Shown piece after piece: positions 7,452 to 16,720 of a stretch of 56,701 nucleotides of DNA. The notes beneath the pieces are model-generated. The model had not been told where the DNA came from, did no database searches, and was given only the letters and a program-made list of their open reading frames with translations. The stretch comes from Bacteroidota bacterium (lineage in GTDB: Bacteria; Bacteroidota; Bacteroidia; NS11-12g; UBA955). A program made the translations under genes and the position numbers. The stretch lies in contig JAGXTF010000060.1 of assembly GCA_018333525.1 (NCBI GenBank), positions 1 through 56,701 on the forward strand, read 5' to 3'. Positions within the stretch are counted from its first letter, which is position 1. Each line of letters starts with the position of its first letter.

Positions 7452-9554
7452 TTGTCTGTCGAATATTTCAGCACTCCAATTGAATTTGTTCGCGGTGTGG
7501 GACCACAACGCGCTGAGATTCTACAGAAAGAACTCTCTGTTTTTTCTATTGGAGATTTGCTCAGCCATTTTCCTTTTCGCTATGAAGATCGATCCGAAAT
7601 TAAAACCATTCGCGAATTAAAAGAAACAGATGTCTACGTTCAGGTATGCGGCAAATTAGGCAGATTGGAAATCAATGGTACCGGGCAGGCGAGGCGCATC
7701 ACCGCGAATATTACAGATAGTACCGGAAGATTGGAATTGATTTGGTTTAAGGGAATATCCTATTTGGAAAAATCATTAAAACCTGGAAACAATTATTTGG
7801 TTTTTGGACGAATTTCCGAATTTAAGGGCAGATTGAATATGGCGCATCCGGAAATGGATTTGGTAGATGGGCCATTAAAAATTAATGGAAAAGGTCTGGT
7901 TCCAGTTTATCCATTAACAGATGGCATGCGCAAGAGATTTCTGGATAACAAATTCATGAATCAAATTGTACGCAATGCAATTACATCCAAAGATTTTCAG
8001 CCCAAAGAAACATTGCCGGAACCTCTAATTAAAGAATTAAAATTTCCCGATCGTAAATGGGCACTGCAAACCATTCATATGCCTGACAACGAGGCGAATT
8101 TAAACCTCGCGGAAAACCGGTTTAAATTTGAAGAATTTTTTTATTTGCAGCTTAGATATTTACAATTAAAAAATAATAGAAATAAAAATATCCGAGGTCC
8201 GGTATTTGAAATTGTTGGCGATTTTTTTCATCGGTTTTATGAAAAGCATCTTCCTTTTGAATTGACAGATGCGCAAAAAAAGGTATTAAAAGAAATTCGA
8301 AAAGACATGGGTACCGGCCGGCAAATGAATCGTTTGTTACAGGGAGATGTGGGGAGCGGCAAAACCATAGTTGCCCTTCTTTCCATGTTAATCGCAGCGG
8401 ATAATGGGTTCCAGAGTTGTCTGATGGCACCAACTGAAATTCTCGCTGCACAACATTTTTATGTGCTGCGCGAATTGTTGGAACATATGAATATTTCTGT
8501 GGTGCTATTAACCGGTAGTACTACAAAAAAAATACGTAATGCCATATTGGAAAATTTAAAATCCGGCGAAATACAAATATTAATTGGCACCCATGCGTTG
8601 TTGGAATCCGACGTGGAATTTCAAAATCTGGGGTTCGTTGTAATAGACGAACAACACCGTTTTGGTGTGGCGCAACGGGCGCGACTGTGGCAAAAAGGAC
8701 AAATAACCCCACATGTTTTGGTAATGACTGCAACCCCCATTCCGCGTACTCTTGCACTCACCGTTTATGGGGATTTGGATGTAAGCACTATTGACAAATT
8801 ACCTGCGGGAAGAAAGCCAATTACCACGGTACTTCGACATGAAAATACACGCCCTTTAATTATGCAATTTCTAAAAGAAGAAATTCATAAAGGCAGGCAG
8901 ATTTATATCGTATTTCCTTTGATTGAAGATAGTGCCAAATTGGAATTAAAAAGCCTGATGACGGGTTATGATATTATTGCGGAATATTTACCACCACCCC
9001 AATACAAGTATTCTATGTTACATGGCAGACTTAAATCGGATGAAAAAGATTCTGAAATGCAGAAATTTAAAAATCACCAAACCGATATTATGGTGGCCAC
9101 TACTGTAATTGAAGTGGGTGTAAATGTTCCGAATGCAACGGTAATGGTAATCGAAAATGCAGAAAGATTTGGCCTGTCTCAATTGCACCAATTGCGTGGC
9201 AGGGTTGGGCGCGGTGGTGAGCAAAGTTATTGTGTTCTGGTAAGTGGAAATAAATTATCGGCACCTGCCAGAAAGCGTTTAAAAACCATGACAGAAACTA
9301 CCGATGGATTTAAAATTGCTCAGGTGGATTTGGAATTGCGTGGACCCGGAGATATGGATGGAACCAGACAGAGCGGTTTGCTGGATCTGAAAATTGCCGA
9401 TATCCGAAGGGATGAAAAATGGCTGGTGCTTGCAAGAAAATTTGCGGAAGCAACTTTGGAATCTGATCCACTTTTTATGAAGGCGGAAAATGAACTGATA
9501 CGCATGGAAATGGCAAAGATTCCCCACCGAACAGTTTGGAGTAAAATATCATAA
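7452..9554 (+). CDS. recG: ATP-dependent DNA helicase RecG
   Basis: A 700-residue branch-migration helicase that remodels stalled replication forks and Holliday junctions. The N-terminal wedge domain (OB fold) is followed by superfamily 2 motifs: Walker A GDVGSGKT near 300, DEQH near 400, TATPIPRTL, and GRVGRG in motif VI. Length is close to the E. coli protein. The start is TTG at 7452. The frame is closed upstream by TGA 7410 and contains no ATG or GTG between, so the non-ATG start is forced. A clear terminator follows. Confidence 0.95.
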   Translation: MSVEYFSTPIEFVRGVGPQRAEILQKELSVFSIGDLLSHFPFRYEDRSEIKTIRELKETDVYVQVCGKLGRLEINGTGQARRITANITDSTGRLELIWFKGISYLEKSLKPGNNYLVFGRISEFKGRLNMAHPEMDLVDGPLKINGKGLVPVYPLTDGMRKRFLDNKFMNQIVRNAITSKDFQPKETLPEPLIKELKFPDRKWALQTIHMPDNEANLNLAENRFKFEEFFYLQLRYLQLKNNRNKNIRGPVFEIVGDFFHRFYEKHLPFELTDAQKKVLKEIRKDMGTGRQMNRLLQGDVGSGKTIVALLSMLIAADNGFQSCLMAPTEILAAQHFYVLRELLEHMNISVVLLTGSTTKKIRNAILENLKSGEIQILIGTHALLESDVEFQNLGFVVIDEQHRFGVAQRARLWQKGQITPHVLVMTATPIPRTLALTVYGDLDVSTIDKLPAGRKPITTVLRHENTRPLIMQFLKEEIHKGRQIYIVFPLIEDSAKLELKSLMTGYDIIAEYLPPPQYKYSMLHGRLKSDEKDSEMQKFKNHQTDIMVATTVIEVGVNVPNATVMVIENAERFGLSQLHQLRGRVGRGGEQSYCVLVSGNKLSAPARKRLKTMTETTDGFKIAQVDLELRGPGDMDGTRQSGLLDLKIADIRRDEKWLVLARKFAEATLESDPLFMKAENELIRMEMAKIPHRTVWSKIS

Positions 9555-9583
9555 AAAAAAGCCCCGTTTCCGAGGCTTTTTTA
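9553..9583. terminator. Bidirectional intrinsic terminator
   Basis: Inverted repeat AAAAAAGCC / GGCTTTTTT with an inner CG/CG pair and a short loop, immediately after recG and before the stop of the convergent surface-protein gene. A-tract on one side and T-tract on the other allow use from both strands. Confidence 0.85.
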
Positions 9584-9598
9584 ATTGCAATTTTCGTT

Positions 9599-11938
9599 TT
9601 ATTTTTTTACTGCCACGTCTTTATCATTCACATAATGAATGCCTTTTTCAACAGGCTGGCCATACAATTCAGGATGTAAGTATTTGCCTTTGGCTGTTGG
9701 TTCCTTTTCTTTTTCAGCAATAATTTTGTTGGCATTTGCCCACTTATCATTACGAACACCAGTTACCTGCCAACTTACTTTTACATTCGGCTTGTCAGTT
9801 TTTATGGTGAATTTATTATCGCTAATTTCCGTTGCAACAATTGCCTGAGCAAATTGTCCGATTACAGTTAATTGATATTTAAAATCCACATTTTCCGCTT
9901 CAAAATATGTGGGAAGTGCAACAATAGCATTTCCTTCAGCATCCGTTGTTGTGTTTCCATTGTATACATTCATCATGTCAGGACTTTCAACAAAACTGTG
10001 AATCAGGTATTTGTTTTCCGGATCCTGCGGGTGATCAATTTGGAAACTTCCACCACCTTTAGATAATGTACCAGAAACATACACGTTACCTGAAAAGTAA
10101 CCCGCATAATTGGTAGCTCCACTGGAAGCAGTACCATAAACGGCATAGTTAGTGGAAGTATTTGACGCTCCTGCACTGAAATAACCACCATATACACTTG
10201 CCGCTGCGCTTCCTGTGACTGATGTGTAATGTCCGTATACGCCATTGGTAGAATTGGTTGACGCCCCAACACTCATATAACTGCCAATCGTGAAAACATA
10301 GCCCGCAGTAACTTCAGAATAAATACCATAGTTTCTTCTTCCGCTAACTGCAGCTCCTTTGGCCTCAAACAATCCGCCAAAGTTAAATGATGCAGAATTG
10401 CCACTGTATCCATGAATTCCTGTATTTAAAAAAGAGGATCCCTTACCTATCCCCAGAACGGCAGCCGAAACCGGAGATCCACCACTGGTGTCAGGAGTTG
10501 CATAAATCGTCGGAACTACGGTATAACCGGAATTGGAGTTGGTTATGGAGGTTCCCGAAGAACCATTTACGTGAAATCTGGCTTGAGGAGTAGAAGTATT
10601 CACACCTATTTCTCCATCTTTCTTAATATACATACGTGGCGTAGCATCAGAAGCAAATCTCAAATCGCCGTTAAAAGAGGTCATGGTGAGTGTAGTACTG
10701 CTTTGTTGCAGGTATCCATTGATGGTAGTTCCATTTTTGAAACCAAACCATGCACCATCACCATTCAATTCCATTGCAGGCTTCAAGGAATTATAGGTGG
10801 GATAATTCACCGTTAAATATCCACTATTGCTATTTGCATTAGAACCATTTACATGAACTTCTCCGGTATTCATAACCACCAATCTGGGAGTTGCCTGGGT
10901 TACCAGGTTTACATTTCCACCGCCTCCGGATGTTCCAAAGTCAATTGCATTACTGTCATTCCACAAACCCATATAACCGATATACGTATTTCTTCTGTAA
11001 AAAGACAACCAGTTGCCATTGGTCCATTCCAATCTTCCCATGGAATTACCGGTTCCTTTTAAGTGAAATTTCTCCTGTGGACTGGTAGTATTAATTCCAA
11101 TATTGCCGGAATTGTTGTTATAAATATTATTTCCACTTGCAGTCCAGACACTGTTAAGGGTTGTTCCGGAAAGAGAAAGACCGGTTCCTGCAGTATAAGT
11201 AGTATTATCATCAGAAGCCGCAGCCCAGTTGGTACCGTTGAATTTAAGTACATATCCATTGGTAGCACCAGCTGTAACATTGATGCCCTGAATTTTATTG
11301 GCATTCCAAAGTGCATTAGCATTGTCTGCATTTAATGTAACCGATCCTGAGGTGCCACCACCTGTCATGCCTGTTCCGGCATTTACATCGGTGATATCTC
11401 CACCTCCGCCACTACTAACAGTTGCTGCAACCCAGTTTGTTCCGTTCCACTGCAAAACCTGACCGGTGCCAGCTCCACCCTGGTTGATCTGAGAAAGATT
11501 GATATTGCCATTAAAAGTGTTGGCGCTTCCCGCAGAATTTGCATATTGAGCATATGGAACACTCATCAGCTGAACAGCTCCCAAATCGGTATAAGAAGAA
11601 CCTCCTGCAGGGTCAATTTCAATTTGCAAAAATTTTGCACCTGACGCCCATTGGGTTGCAGTTGGAAATGCGCCTTGCTGCACTGAACCTGAGCCGATAA
11701 AATAAGCAACCTGACCGAAATTGTTATTTACTGTTTGTGTTGTGGTTTCCTGATAAATTACGGTACCTCCGGAAGAACCATCATGGATGGTAAAACGCAT
11801 GCCTACGTTTGTTCCGGAAGCGACAATAACTCCACTGCTGTTGCGAACAACAGCCTGGTAAGAAAGCCTGTTTGGTGCCTGAGACAACAATGCCCCGACA
11901 ACCATAAAAACGAAAGAAAAAGAGAGTAGTTTTTTCAT
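9599..11938 (-). CDS. Large repetitive exported surface protein (tail-fibre-like)
   Basis: A 779-residue protein with a signal peptide (MKKLLSFSFVFMVVGALLSQ). After it comes the segment APNRLSYQAVVRNSSG, typical of a large Bacteroidota family of repetitive surface proteins. The central part is rich in Gly, Asn, Ser and Thr and has repeats such as GTGQVLQWNGTNWVAA and GYVLKFNGTNWAAA, which resemble phage tail-fibre and collar repeats. The last 130 residues form a distinct domain (HPQDPENKYLIHSFVES) ending in a charged tail. I see no canonical type IX sorting domain. It lies 7 bases downstream of the sorting-domain gene on the same strand. The likely role is an adhesin or extracellular fibre, which is inference. 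Confidence 0.75.
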   Translation of the reverse strand: MKKLLSFSFVFMVVGALLSQAPNRLSYQAVVRNSSGVIVASGTNVGMRFTIHDGSSGGTVIYQETTTQTVNNNFGQVAYFIGSGSVQQGAFPTATQWASGAKFLQIEIDPAGGSSYTDLGAVQLMSVPYAQYANSAGSANTFNGNINLSQINQGGAGTGQVLQWNGTNWVAATVSSGGGGDITDVNAGTGMTGGGTSGSVTLNADNANALWNANKIQGINVTAGATNGYVLKFNGTNWAAASDDNTTYTAGTGLSLSGTTLNSVWTASGNNIYNNNSGNIGINTTSPQEKFHLKGTGNSMGRLEWTNGNWLSFYRRNTYIGYMGLWNDSNAIDFGTSGGGGNVNLVTQATPRLVVMNTGEVHVNGSNANSNSGYLTVNYPTYNSLKPAMELNGDGAWFGFKNGTTINGYLQQSSTTLTMTSFNGDLRFASDATPRMYIKKDGEIGVNTSTPQARFHVNGSSGTSITNSNSGYTVVPTIYATPDTSGGSPVSAAVLGIGKGSSFLNTGIHGYSGNSASFNFGGLFEAKGAAVSGRRNYGIYSEVTAGYVFTIGSYMSVGASTNSTNGVYGHYTSVTGSAAASVYGGYFSAGASNTSTNYAVYGTASSGATNYAGYFSGNVYVSGTLSKGGGSFQIDHPQDPENKYLIHSFVESPDMMNVYNGNTTTDAEGNAIVALPTYFEAENVDFKYQLTVIGQFAQAIVATEISDNKFTIKTDKPNVKVSWQVTGVRNDKWANANKIIAEKEKEPTAKGKYLHPELYGQPVEKGIHYVNDKDVAVKK

Positions 11939-11945
11939 AGTATTT

Positions 11946-12437
11946 TTATTTGATTATGGTTAGTTTAAATGTGTTAGTTAATTGATTGGCATCTGCTACT
12001 TTTAACAGATAAATGCCACCTGGCAAATTACTCAGATCAATGGAATTTGTAAGTGAATTTCCTGAAATACCACTCTGGTATGCCAATTTCCCGGAAGCAT
12101 CTGTTACCGAAATACTCAAATTTCCTATGGTAGCACTTTGCGCTTCAAGCTGAAAAACCCCATTGGATGGGTTTGGATAAACCTTCAGTCCATTCAGCGT
12201 GTTCATGGATTTTACGCTGGTGGTTGTTTGCTCGGGTTGTTGGTACCCTTGGGTTAGAATTACGCTTCCACCGGAAGCCGTTTGAATTACGGTTTCCCCA
12301 ACTGTCCAGGTAACAATAGACCCGGATGCATTAACGACACCACCGGCAGAGCCAATAACCGATCTTTCCACGGATTGGGCCTGCGAAAAATGGGCAATAA
12401 TAAATAGGGAGAATAGAGTAAAAGAATTTTTCATCAT
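11946..12437 (-). CDS. Small secreted protein with a type IX (type A) sorting domain
   Basis: A 163-residue protein: signal peptide (about 1-20, ending AQAQ-like FSQAQ), a short N-terminal domain (VIGSAGGVVNASGSIVTWTVGE) ending in LTQGYQQPE, and a C-terminal domain from about residue 80. The latter carries the hallmarks of type IX cargo: LKVYPNPSNGVFQLE, ISVTDASGKLAY, LSNLPGGIYLLKV and a terminal TFKLTIIK. It should be exported by the PorP-GldKLMN system encoded at 32-40 kb. It sits 7 bases upstream of the large surface protein, suggesting joint expression. Confidence 0.85.
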   Translation of the reverse strand: MMKNSFTLFSLFIIAHFSQAQSVERSVIGSAGGVVNASGSIVTWTVGETVIQTASGGSVILTQGYQQPEQTTTSVKSMNTLNGLKVYPNPSNGVFQLEAQSATIGNLSISVTDASGKLAYQSGISGNSLTNSIDLSNLPGGIYLLKVADANQLTNTFKLTIIK

Positions 12438-12634
12438 AGCATTAAGTTTTACTCGAAATAACTCATTTCAATTGAAAACACAAATCTTCTAACTTTAATA
12501 TTGGCATCAATGAAGCTGAATGAATGCATATGCTATTCGGATTTCGCATTCAATCAGCTGAAATTCAAATACATAAGATCAGGCAATCCCTATTGCCATT
12601 TTAATAATTTTTAATTATTGTAACCATTCATTCA

Positions 12635-13540
12635 TCAGCGAGGAAAGGAATCCCAGAAGTCATAATTCCGGATATTTCCTCTGGAACTCATGTCCAGCAC
12701 TACCACATCGGAAAAAATGGCAGACATCATTCTTTTCTGGTAATTGTTGTAGGTAAAATTCTGTTCACTATTCAAGCCAACCCTTTTAATTTCGGAAACA
12801 GGTTCTCCGGCCGGTACGGTTTTTTTCAAATAAGCCTGCGCTTCTTCCATTAATAATGGCTTTTCCTTCGGCCCGGCTTCATTTTTTGCCTGAAAAACAT
12901 AGGAGTATTTACTGCCGGCAAGTTTTTCTATCTTTAAGTTACCCTGAAAATAATAATCGAATCCTGAAAAAGGAGAGCGTATTGCCTTGAGCCTCAGGTA
13001 TTCAATCGCAGTATTAAAAGTGTCGCCATATTGCAAAAACAAATAATTGATATCCTCCATTACCAGGCGTCGCACATTGCCTTCCTGATTTAGCTTTTCT
13101 TTTAGATCATTAAAATCACTATTGGAAATAAGCCCATTTCTGGCTTGTGCTGAGGCGCTGCTCATGAAAATATCACGAAATAATTTCCAGTTGCGCAATT
13201 CTTTCACCTTACCGCTCGGAAAAAATTCAATTTCCAAAGGCATTTTTTTTGTAGTATCTGTGCTGGTTATTGGCACATATGACCTGTCTTTTTTGCTGCG
13301 CAACATTCTAAAGGTATTTGCACTTTCCATTCTGGTGAACTGTAGGTAAGAAGTGTCCACAATGGCTCCGAGAATATATCCATTTTCATTAGACAGATAT
13401 TCCTGTGAAATAAGACGATAAGTAAAAGATTTGAGGTCTTTATATCGAAATTCCGGCATCAGAATTTCAGAGGAATCTTCCTGTGCCCATAACCCAGTAA
13501 TGGAAGTTATAAATATTAATGCAGATAAAATGCGCTTCAT
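12635..13540 (-). CDS. Exported protein of unknown function
   Basis: A 301-residue protein with a signal peptide (MKRILSALIFITSITGLWAQ). I do not recognise the family. The mature part is charged and contains no obvious enzymatic motif, lipobox or sorting domain. The 197 bases between it and the sorting-domain gene hold only an AT-rich dyad (AATAATT/AATTATT) just past its stop, a weak terminator candidate. The outer-membrane protein gene downstream is in the opposite order (13585-14562, upstream on this strand), so the two could be one operon. Confidence 0.65.
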   Translation of the reverse strand: MKRILSALIFITSITGLWAQEDSSEILMPEFRYKDLKSFTYRLISQEYLSNENGYILGAIVDTSYLQFTRMESANTFRMLRSKKDRSYVPITSTDTTKKMPLEIEFFPSGKVKELRNWKLFRDIFMSSASAQARNGLISNSDFNDLKEKLNQEGNVRRLVMEDINYLFLQYGDTFNTAIEYLRLKAIRSPFSGFDYYFQGNLKIEKLAGSKYSYVFQAKNEAGPKEKPLLMEEAQAYLKKTVPAGEPVSEIKRVGLNSEQNFTYNNYQKRMMSAIFSDVVVLDMSSRGNIRNYDFWDSFPR

Positions 13541-13584
13541 TTTGCCTTTAAGACGACTAATACAGGCAAAATGTTTACCAAATT

Positions 13585-14526
13585 TTACATCCAGCCAAAA
13601 CCGAGTCCCAATTGCAGATAGGAACGGTCCATTAAAAGGTTCTTTTCATTACCGGCAAAACGATAATATACCCCGGGCTTTACACCGGCTTCCACTTTAA
13701 ATCCTATCCATTTGCGGCGGAACACACCCTGCATTTTAAATCCCCAATTGTTGATTTTTCCAACCTGCACATCGTAATGGGAATAGGTTTCAGCCCATTT
13801 ATCCACTTTTCTGTCTATGGTTGGTGCCATGTTCATACTGGTGGCATAAATACCTTCGACACGGAATTCGGTGTAGGTTTTCATTCTGCGCATTTTTTTC
13901 ATTCCCGTAGTTGGCAAATGCGCCTGTAACTTCATATTGGTAGAGGTACTCACCACAAAACCTCCGCTTACCTCTGAAAAGGAATATGGCACCGCTGCGC
14001 GTTCCAAAAATTCCTCATTCAGTGTTTCGGTATTTTTAAAACGAATAGCTGTATTTGGATCTGTGCCCGTATTAAACACACCGGTTCCAAACCTGTAGCT
14101 ACCACTCAATCCCACATTCCACAAAACTTTTACAGGAAAAAGGAAATCGTAGTTCCACATTTTGTTTCCGGCCGTAAAGGTTTTGGTTTTGTCGATAAAG
14201 TGCTGCTTCAGCATAATTCTTCCACCGGCTTCTATATTGCTGGTGTTTTGAACGGTTTGATACTGCCAGCCAATTTGAAACTGGTGCGTATAAGCCCCGT
14301 GTAATGTGAACCACTTACTGGGCCTGATGTGAATGTCGGCAAATGCAACAGGAAGCATTACCCCCCCGTCCATACTTTGTGTTTCGAAAGCGCCGCCTGC
14401 CAGAACAGAAACTTTCATTTTGTAAGGATTATTGTAATTCACTGTAATCCTTCCTTTAATGGTATCCGCATATTGGCCAAAACACAAAACTGGCCACATG
14501 AGTATGATACCCAATACCCTCCGCAT
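13585..14526 (-). CDS. Putative outer-membrane beta-barrel protein
   Basis: About 313 residues if started at MRRVLGIILMWPVLCFGQ. That start gives a normal signal peptide, whereas an upstream ATG (14562) adds 12 residues. The mature chain shows alternating polar/aromatic strands (WFTLHGAYTHQFQIGW, WNVGLSGSYRFGTGVF) and ends LQLGLGFGWM, a pattern usual for outer-membrane barrels. Family not recognised. It lies just upstream of the unknown exported gene at 12635 on the same strand. Confidence 0.6.
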   Translation of the reverse strand: MRRVLGIILMWPVLCFGQYADTIKGRITVNYNNPYKMKVSVLAGGAFETQSMDGGVMLPVAFADIHIRPSKWFTLHGAYTHQFQIGWQYQTVQNTSNIEAGGRIMLKQHFIDKTKTFTAGNKMWNYDFLFPVKVLWNVGLSGSYRFGTGVFNTGTDPNTAIRFKNTETLNEEFLERAAVPYSFSEVSGGFVVSTSTNMKLQAHLPTTGMKKMRRMKTYTEFRVEGIYATSMNMAPTIDRKVDKWAETYSHYDVQVGKINNWGFKMQGVFRRKWIGFKVEAGVKPGVYYRFAGNEKNLLMDRSYLQLGLGFGWM

Positions 14527-14649
14527 AACTCGCAATATCGATAGAAATTTTTTAAAATGCAAATTTTACAGCCACCTAAACCTATACCGGTTCTCGCAAA
14601 ACGCTGGTTTTAAGGCTAAAAGTTACACCGGCTTTTAATCTCTTTTTCT

Positions 14650-14679
14650 TTGACCTCTCCTTATCCGGCAATATCTTTG
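14650..14679 (+). promoter_or_regulatory. Promoter of prfB
   Basis: TTG at 14650-14652, exactly 19 bases, then TATCTTTG at 14672-14679: a full match to the Bacteroidota -33/-7 consensus. The GTG start codon of prfB begins only 5 bases after the -7 element, so the transcript should be leaderless or nearly so. Confidence 0.75.
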
Positions 14680-14683
14680 CAGG

Positions 14684-15785
14684 GTGAATACCGAGCATTT
14701 TAAAGATTTAAAGGGACGTGCAGAAGCCCTGAGGAGGTATCTTTGACATCGATAGAAAACTGGCTGAAATAGCCGACGAAGAAGAACAGACACTGGATCC
14801 GTCTTTTTGGAATGATCCTAAAAAAGCGGAACAACATCTCAAAAAAATTAAGGAAAAAAAAGTTTGGACGGATGCTTATAAAAGCATCACCAATAATATT
14901 TCCGACCTGGAAGTTCTGATTGAATTTGCGGAAGCCGGGGAAGGAAGTTGGGATGATGTAGACAACCATTATAGTTCGCTAGAAACTGAGGTCGAAAACC
15001 TGGAATTTAAAAACATGTTGCAGGATGAAGAAGACCACCTGGGATGTGTGTTGGAAATCAACGCTGGTGCTGGTGGTACGGAGAGTTGTGACTGGGCGCA
15101 AATGCTTATGCGCATGTATATAATGTGGGGCGAAAAGAACGGGTTTCGCGTTAATGAACTCGACAGAACAGATGGTGAGGTTGCCGGAATTAAAAGCGTT
15201 TCCCTAGAATTTGTCGGTGATTTCGCATTCGGATATTTAAAAGGGGAAAACGGTGTGCATCGCATGGTGCGTATTTCGCCATTCGACAGCAATGCGCGGA
15301 GACACACTTCTTTTGTTTCGGTATATGTTTACCCATTAGTAGATGATACTATAGAAATTGAAATCAAACCCGGAGATGTGGAATTGCAAACTTCCCGAAG
15401 TGGTGGAGCAGGCGGACAGAATGTAAACAAGGTAGAAACCAAGGTACAGCTGACCCACGTTCCTTCCGGAATTGTTGTGGTATGCCAAATAGAAAGATCG
15501 CAATTGGCTAATAGAGAACATGCCATGCAAATGTTAAAAAGCCGGTTATACGAATTGGAGATTCAAAAAAGAAATGCTGCCCGTGCTGAAATTGAAGACA
15601 GTAAGATGAAAATTGAATGGGGATCTCAAATTCGCAACTATGTTTTTCATCCTTATAAATTGGTGAAGGATGTGCGAACCGGGGTGGAAACCAGCAATGT
15701 ACAAAACGTAATGGATGGCGATTTGTGGCCTTTTATTAAGAGTTATTTGCTGGAGACTGCGGGAAAATCTGCGTTGAAGAATTAG
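14684..15785 (+). CDS. prfB: Peptide chain release factor 2, expressed through a programmed +1 frameshift
   Basis: The coding region is join(14684..14743, 14745..15785), 366 residues. The first 20 codons run from GTG 14684 to CTT 14741-14743 and are followed by in-frame TGA 14744-14746. A shift of +1 continues the protein as [17 protein letters not shown]2 recognises UAA/UGA and triggers peptidyl-tRNA hydrolysis. The GGQ motif ([13 protein letters not shown]) and the SPF recognition tripeptide (RISPFDSNA) are both present. Automatic ORF calling would begin only at the internal ATG 15015 and lose 110 residues. GTG is the only usable initiator between the upstream stop at 14651 and the frameshift site. 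Confidence 0.94.
14732..14747 (+). promoter_or_regulatory. RF2 programmed frameshift site
   Basis: AGG AGG TAT CTT TGA C: a Shine-Dalgarno-like AGGAGG three bases before the slippery CTT, then UGA followed by C. This is the classical autoregulatory site, in which scarce RF2 allows +1 slippage and abundant RF2 terminates. Confidence 0.95.
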
Positions 15786-15812
15786 AGCGTTGGAGCGTTA
15801 GAGCGTTAGAAG
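15782..15812. repeat. 8-bp tandem repeat (TTAGAGCG) over the prfB stop codon
   Basis: Three full units (TTAGAGCG, TTGGAGCG, TTAGAGCG) and a partial fourth. The first unit contains the prfB stop codon TAG (15783-15785). Confidence 0.7.
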
Positions 15813-15942
15813 TGATATTAAATATTATTTTGGTTTGTGAATTCCTCTTGCATCTGAATTATTTCAATAAATTAATTCGCTTTTGAAAAAATTCAACCGG
15901 AATTAATGCAGCTATTTTCTCGTCATGTCTTTCCCAATCTTT

Positions 15943-15961
15943 CCCCTACTCCCTACTCCCC
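15943..15961. repeat. 7-bp tandem repeat (CCCTACT) over the 3' end of the omega-amidase gene
   Basis: Two full CCCTACT units plus flanking partial units. They overlap the stop codon of the minus-strand gene (15953-15955). The rest of the 15786-15952 intergenic stretch shows nothing else I can name. Confidence 0.55.
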
Positions 15962-16720
15962 AATTTCAAATCTATCCGCATCTTCCAGTACCGGAAAATT
16001 GCGTCGGAATTCCATGAGTTTTTCGGGATTTAATTCCATGTGAATTACCTCTTCATTGTCATGTTTGTTTACTAAAATTTCACCCCATGCATCGCAAACC
16101 ATGCTGCTGCCATTGTGGTAAATTCCGTTGCCGTCTTCCCCTACCCTGTTCACTCCTACTACAAAACACTGGTTTTCAATAGCCCTTGCCTGCAATAATT
16201 TTTCCCATGCTTTAATGCGAACTTGTGGCCAGTTGGCAACAAACAACATTAATTCTGCCTGTTCCGTATTTCTGCACCAGGCTGGAAAACGCAAATCATA
16301 ACAGACAAATGGAAGTATTTTCCAACCCTGATATTCCACTGTAATTTTTACTGTTCCGGCTGTATAATGTTTCATTTCACTGCCATGGGTAAAGAGATGC
16401 CGCTTGTCATAACCGGCTTTAATTTCGCCATTTTCTGCCCATAAAAAACGATTGAAATAGCTGTTATTTTCTGAAATGGAAAGGCTTCCACAAATTGCTT
16501 TATTTGTTGAATTTTCGCACATCCATTTCACTGCTTCACCGTCCATTTTTTGTGCATATTTTTCCGGTTTCATGGTAAAACCGGTGGCAAACATTTCGGG
16601 TAAAATTATCAAAGAATTTTCTGGGATCCCGGAAATCAAATGTCCCAAATGGCGCAAATTTTCAGTAGAATTTTCCCAAGTCAGATTGGCTTGTACCAAA
16701 TAAAGTTTTAAATGCTGCAT
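15953..16720 (-). CDS. Nitrilase-superfamily omega-amidase (YafV-like)
   Basis: A 255-residue carbon-nitrogen hydrolase. The catalytic triad is visible: Glu in LPEMFATGF (near 42), Lys in YDKRHLF (near 106) and Cys in VCYDLRFP (near 140). Length and the CYDLRFP/ANWPQVR motifs fit YafV/Nit2 omega-amidases, which hydrolyse 2-oxoglutaramate or 2-oxosuccinamate to the 2-oxoacid and ammonia. Its start overlaps the 3' end of the aminotransferase gene by 13 bases, so the two are one operon. The pair matches the glutamine transaminase / omega-amidase pathway. Confidence 0.87.
   Translation of the reverse strand: MQHLKLYLVQANLTWENSTENLRHLGHLISGIPENSLIILPEMFATGFTMKPEKYAQKMDGEAVKWMCENSTNKAICGSLSISENNSYFNRFLWAENGEIKAGYDKRHLFTHGSEMKHYTAGTVKITVEYQGWKILPFVCYDLRFPAWCRNTEQAELMLFVANWPQVRIKAWEKLLQARAIENQCFVVGVNRVGEDGNGIYHNGSSMVCDAWGEILVNKHDNEEVIHMELNPEKLMEFRRNFPVLEDADRFEIGE

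Noticed and set aside
12600-12620. AATAATT/AATTATT dyad as a terminator
   Set aside because: The stem is only A and T and there is no GC core, so termination is doubtful.
15015-15785. prfB as a truncated pseudogene beginning at ATG 15015
   Set aside because: The upstream CTT-TGA-C site with AGGAGG and the continuous homologous +1 frame show programmed frameshifting, not truncation.
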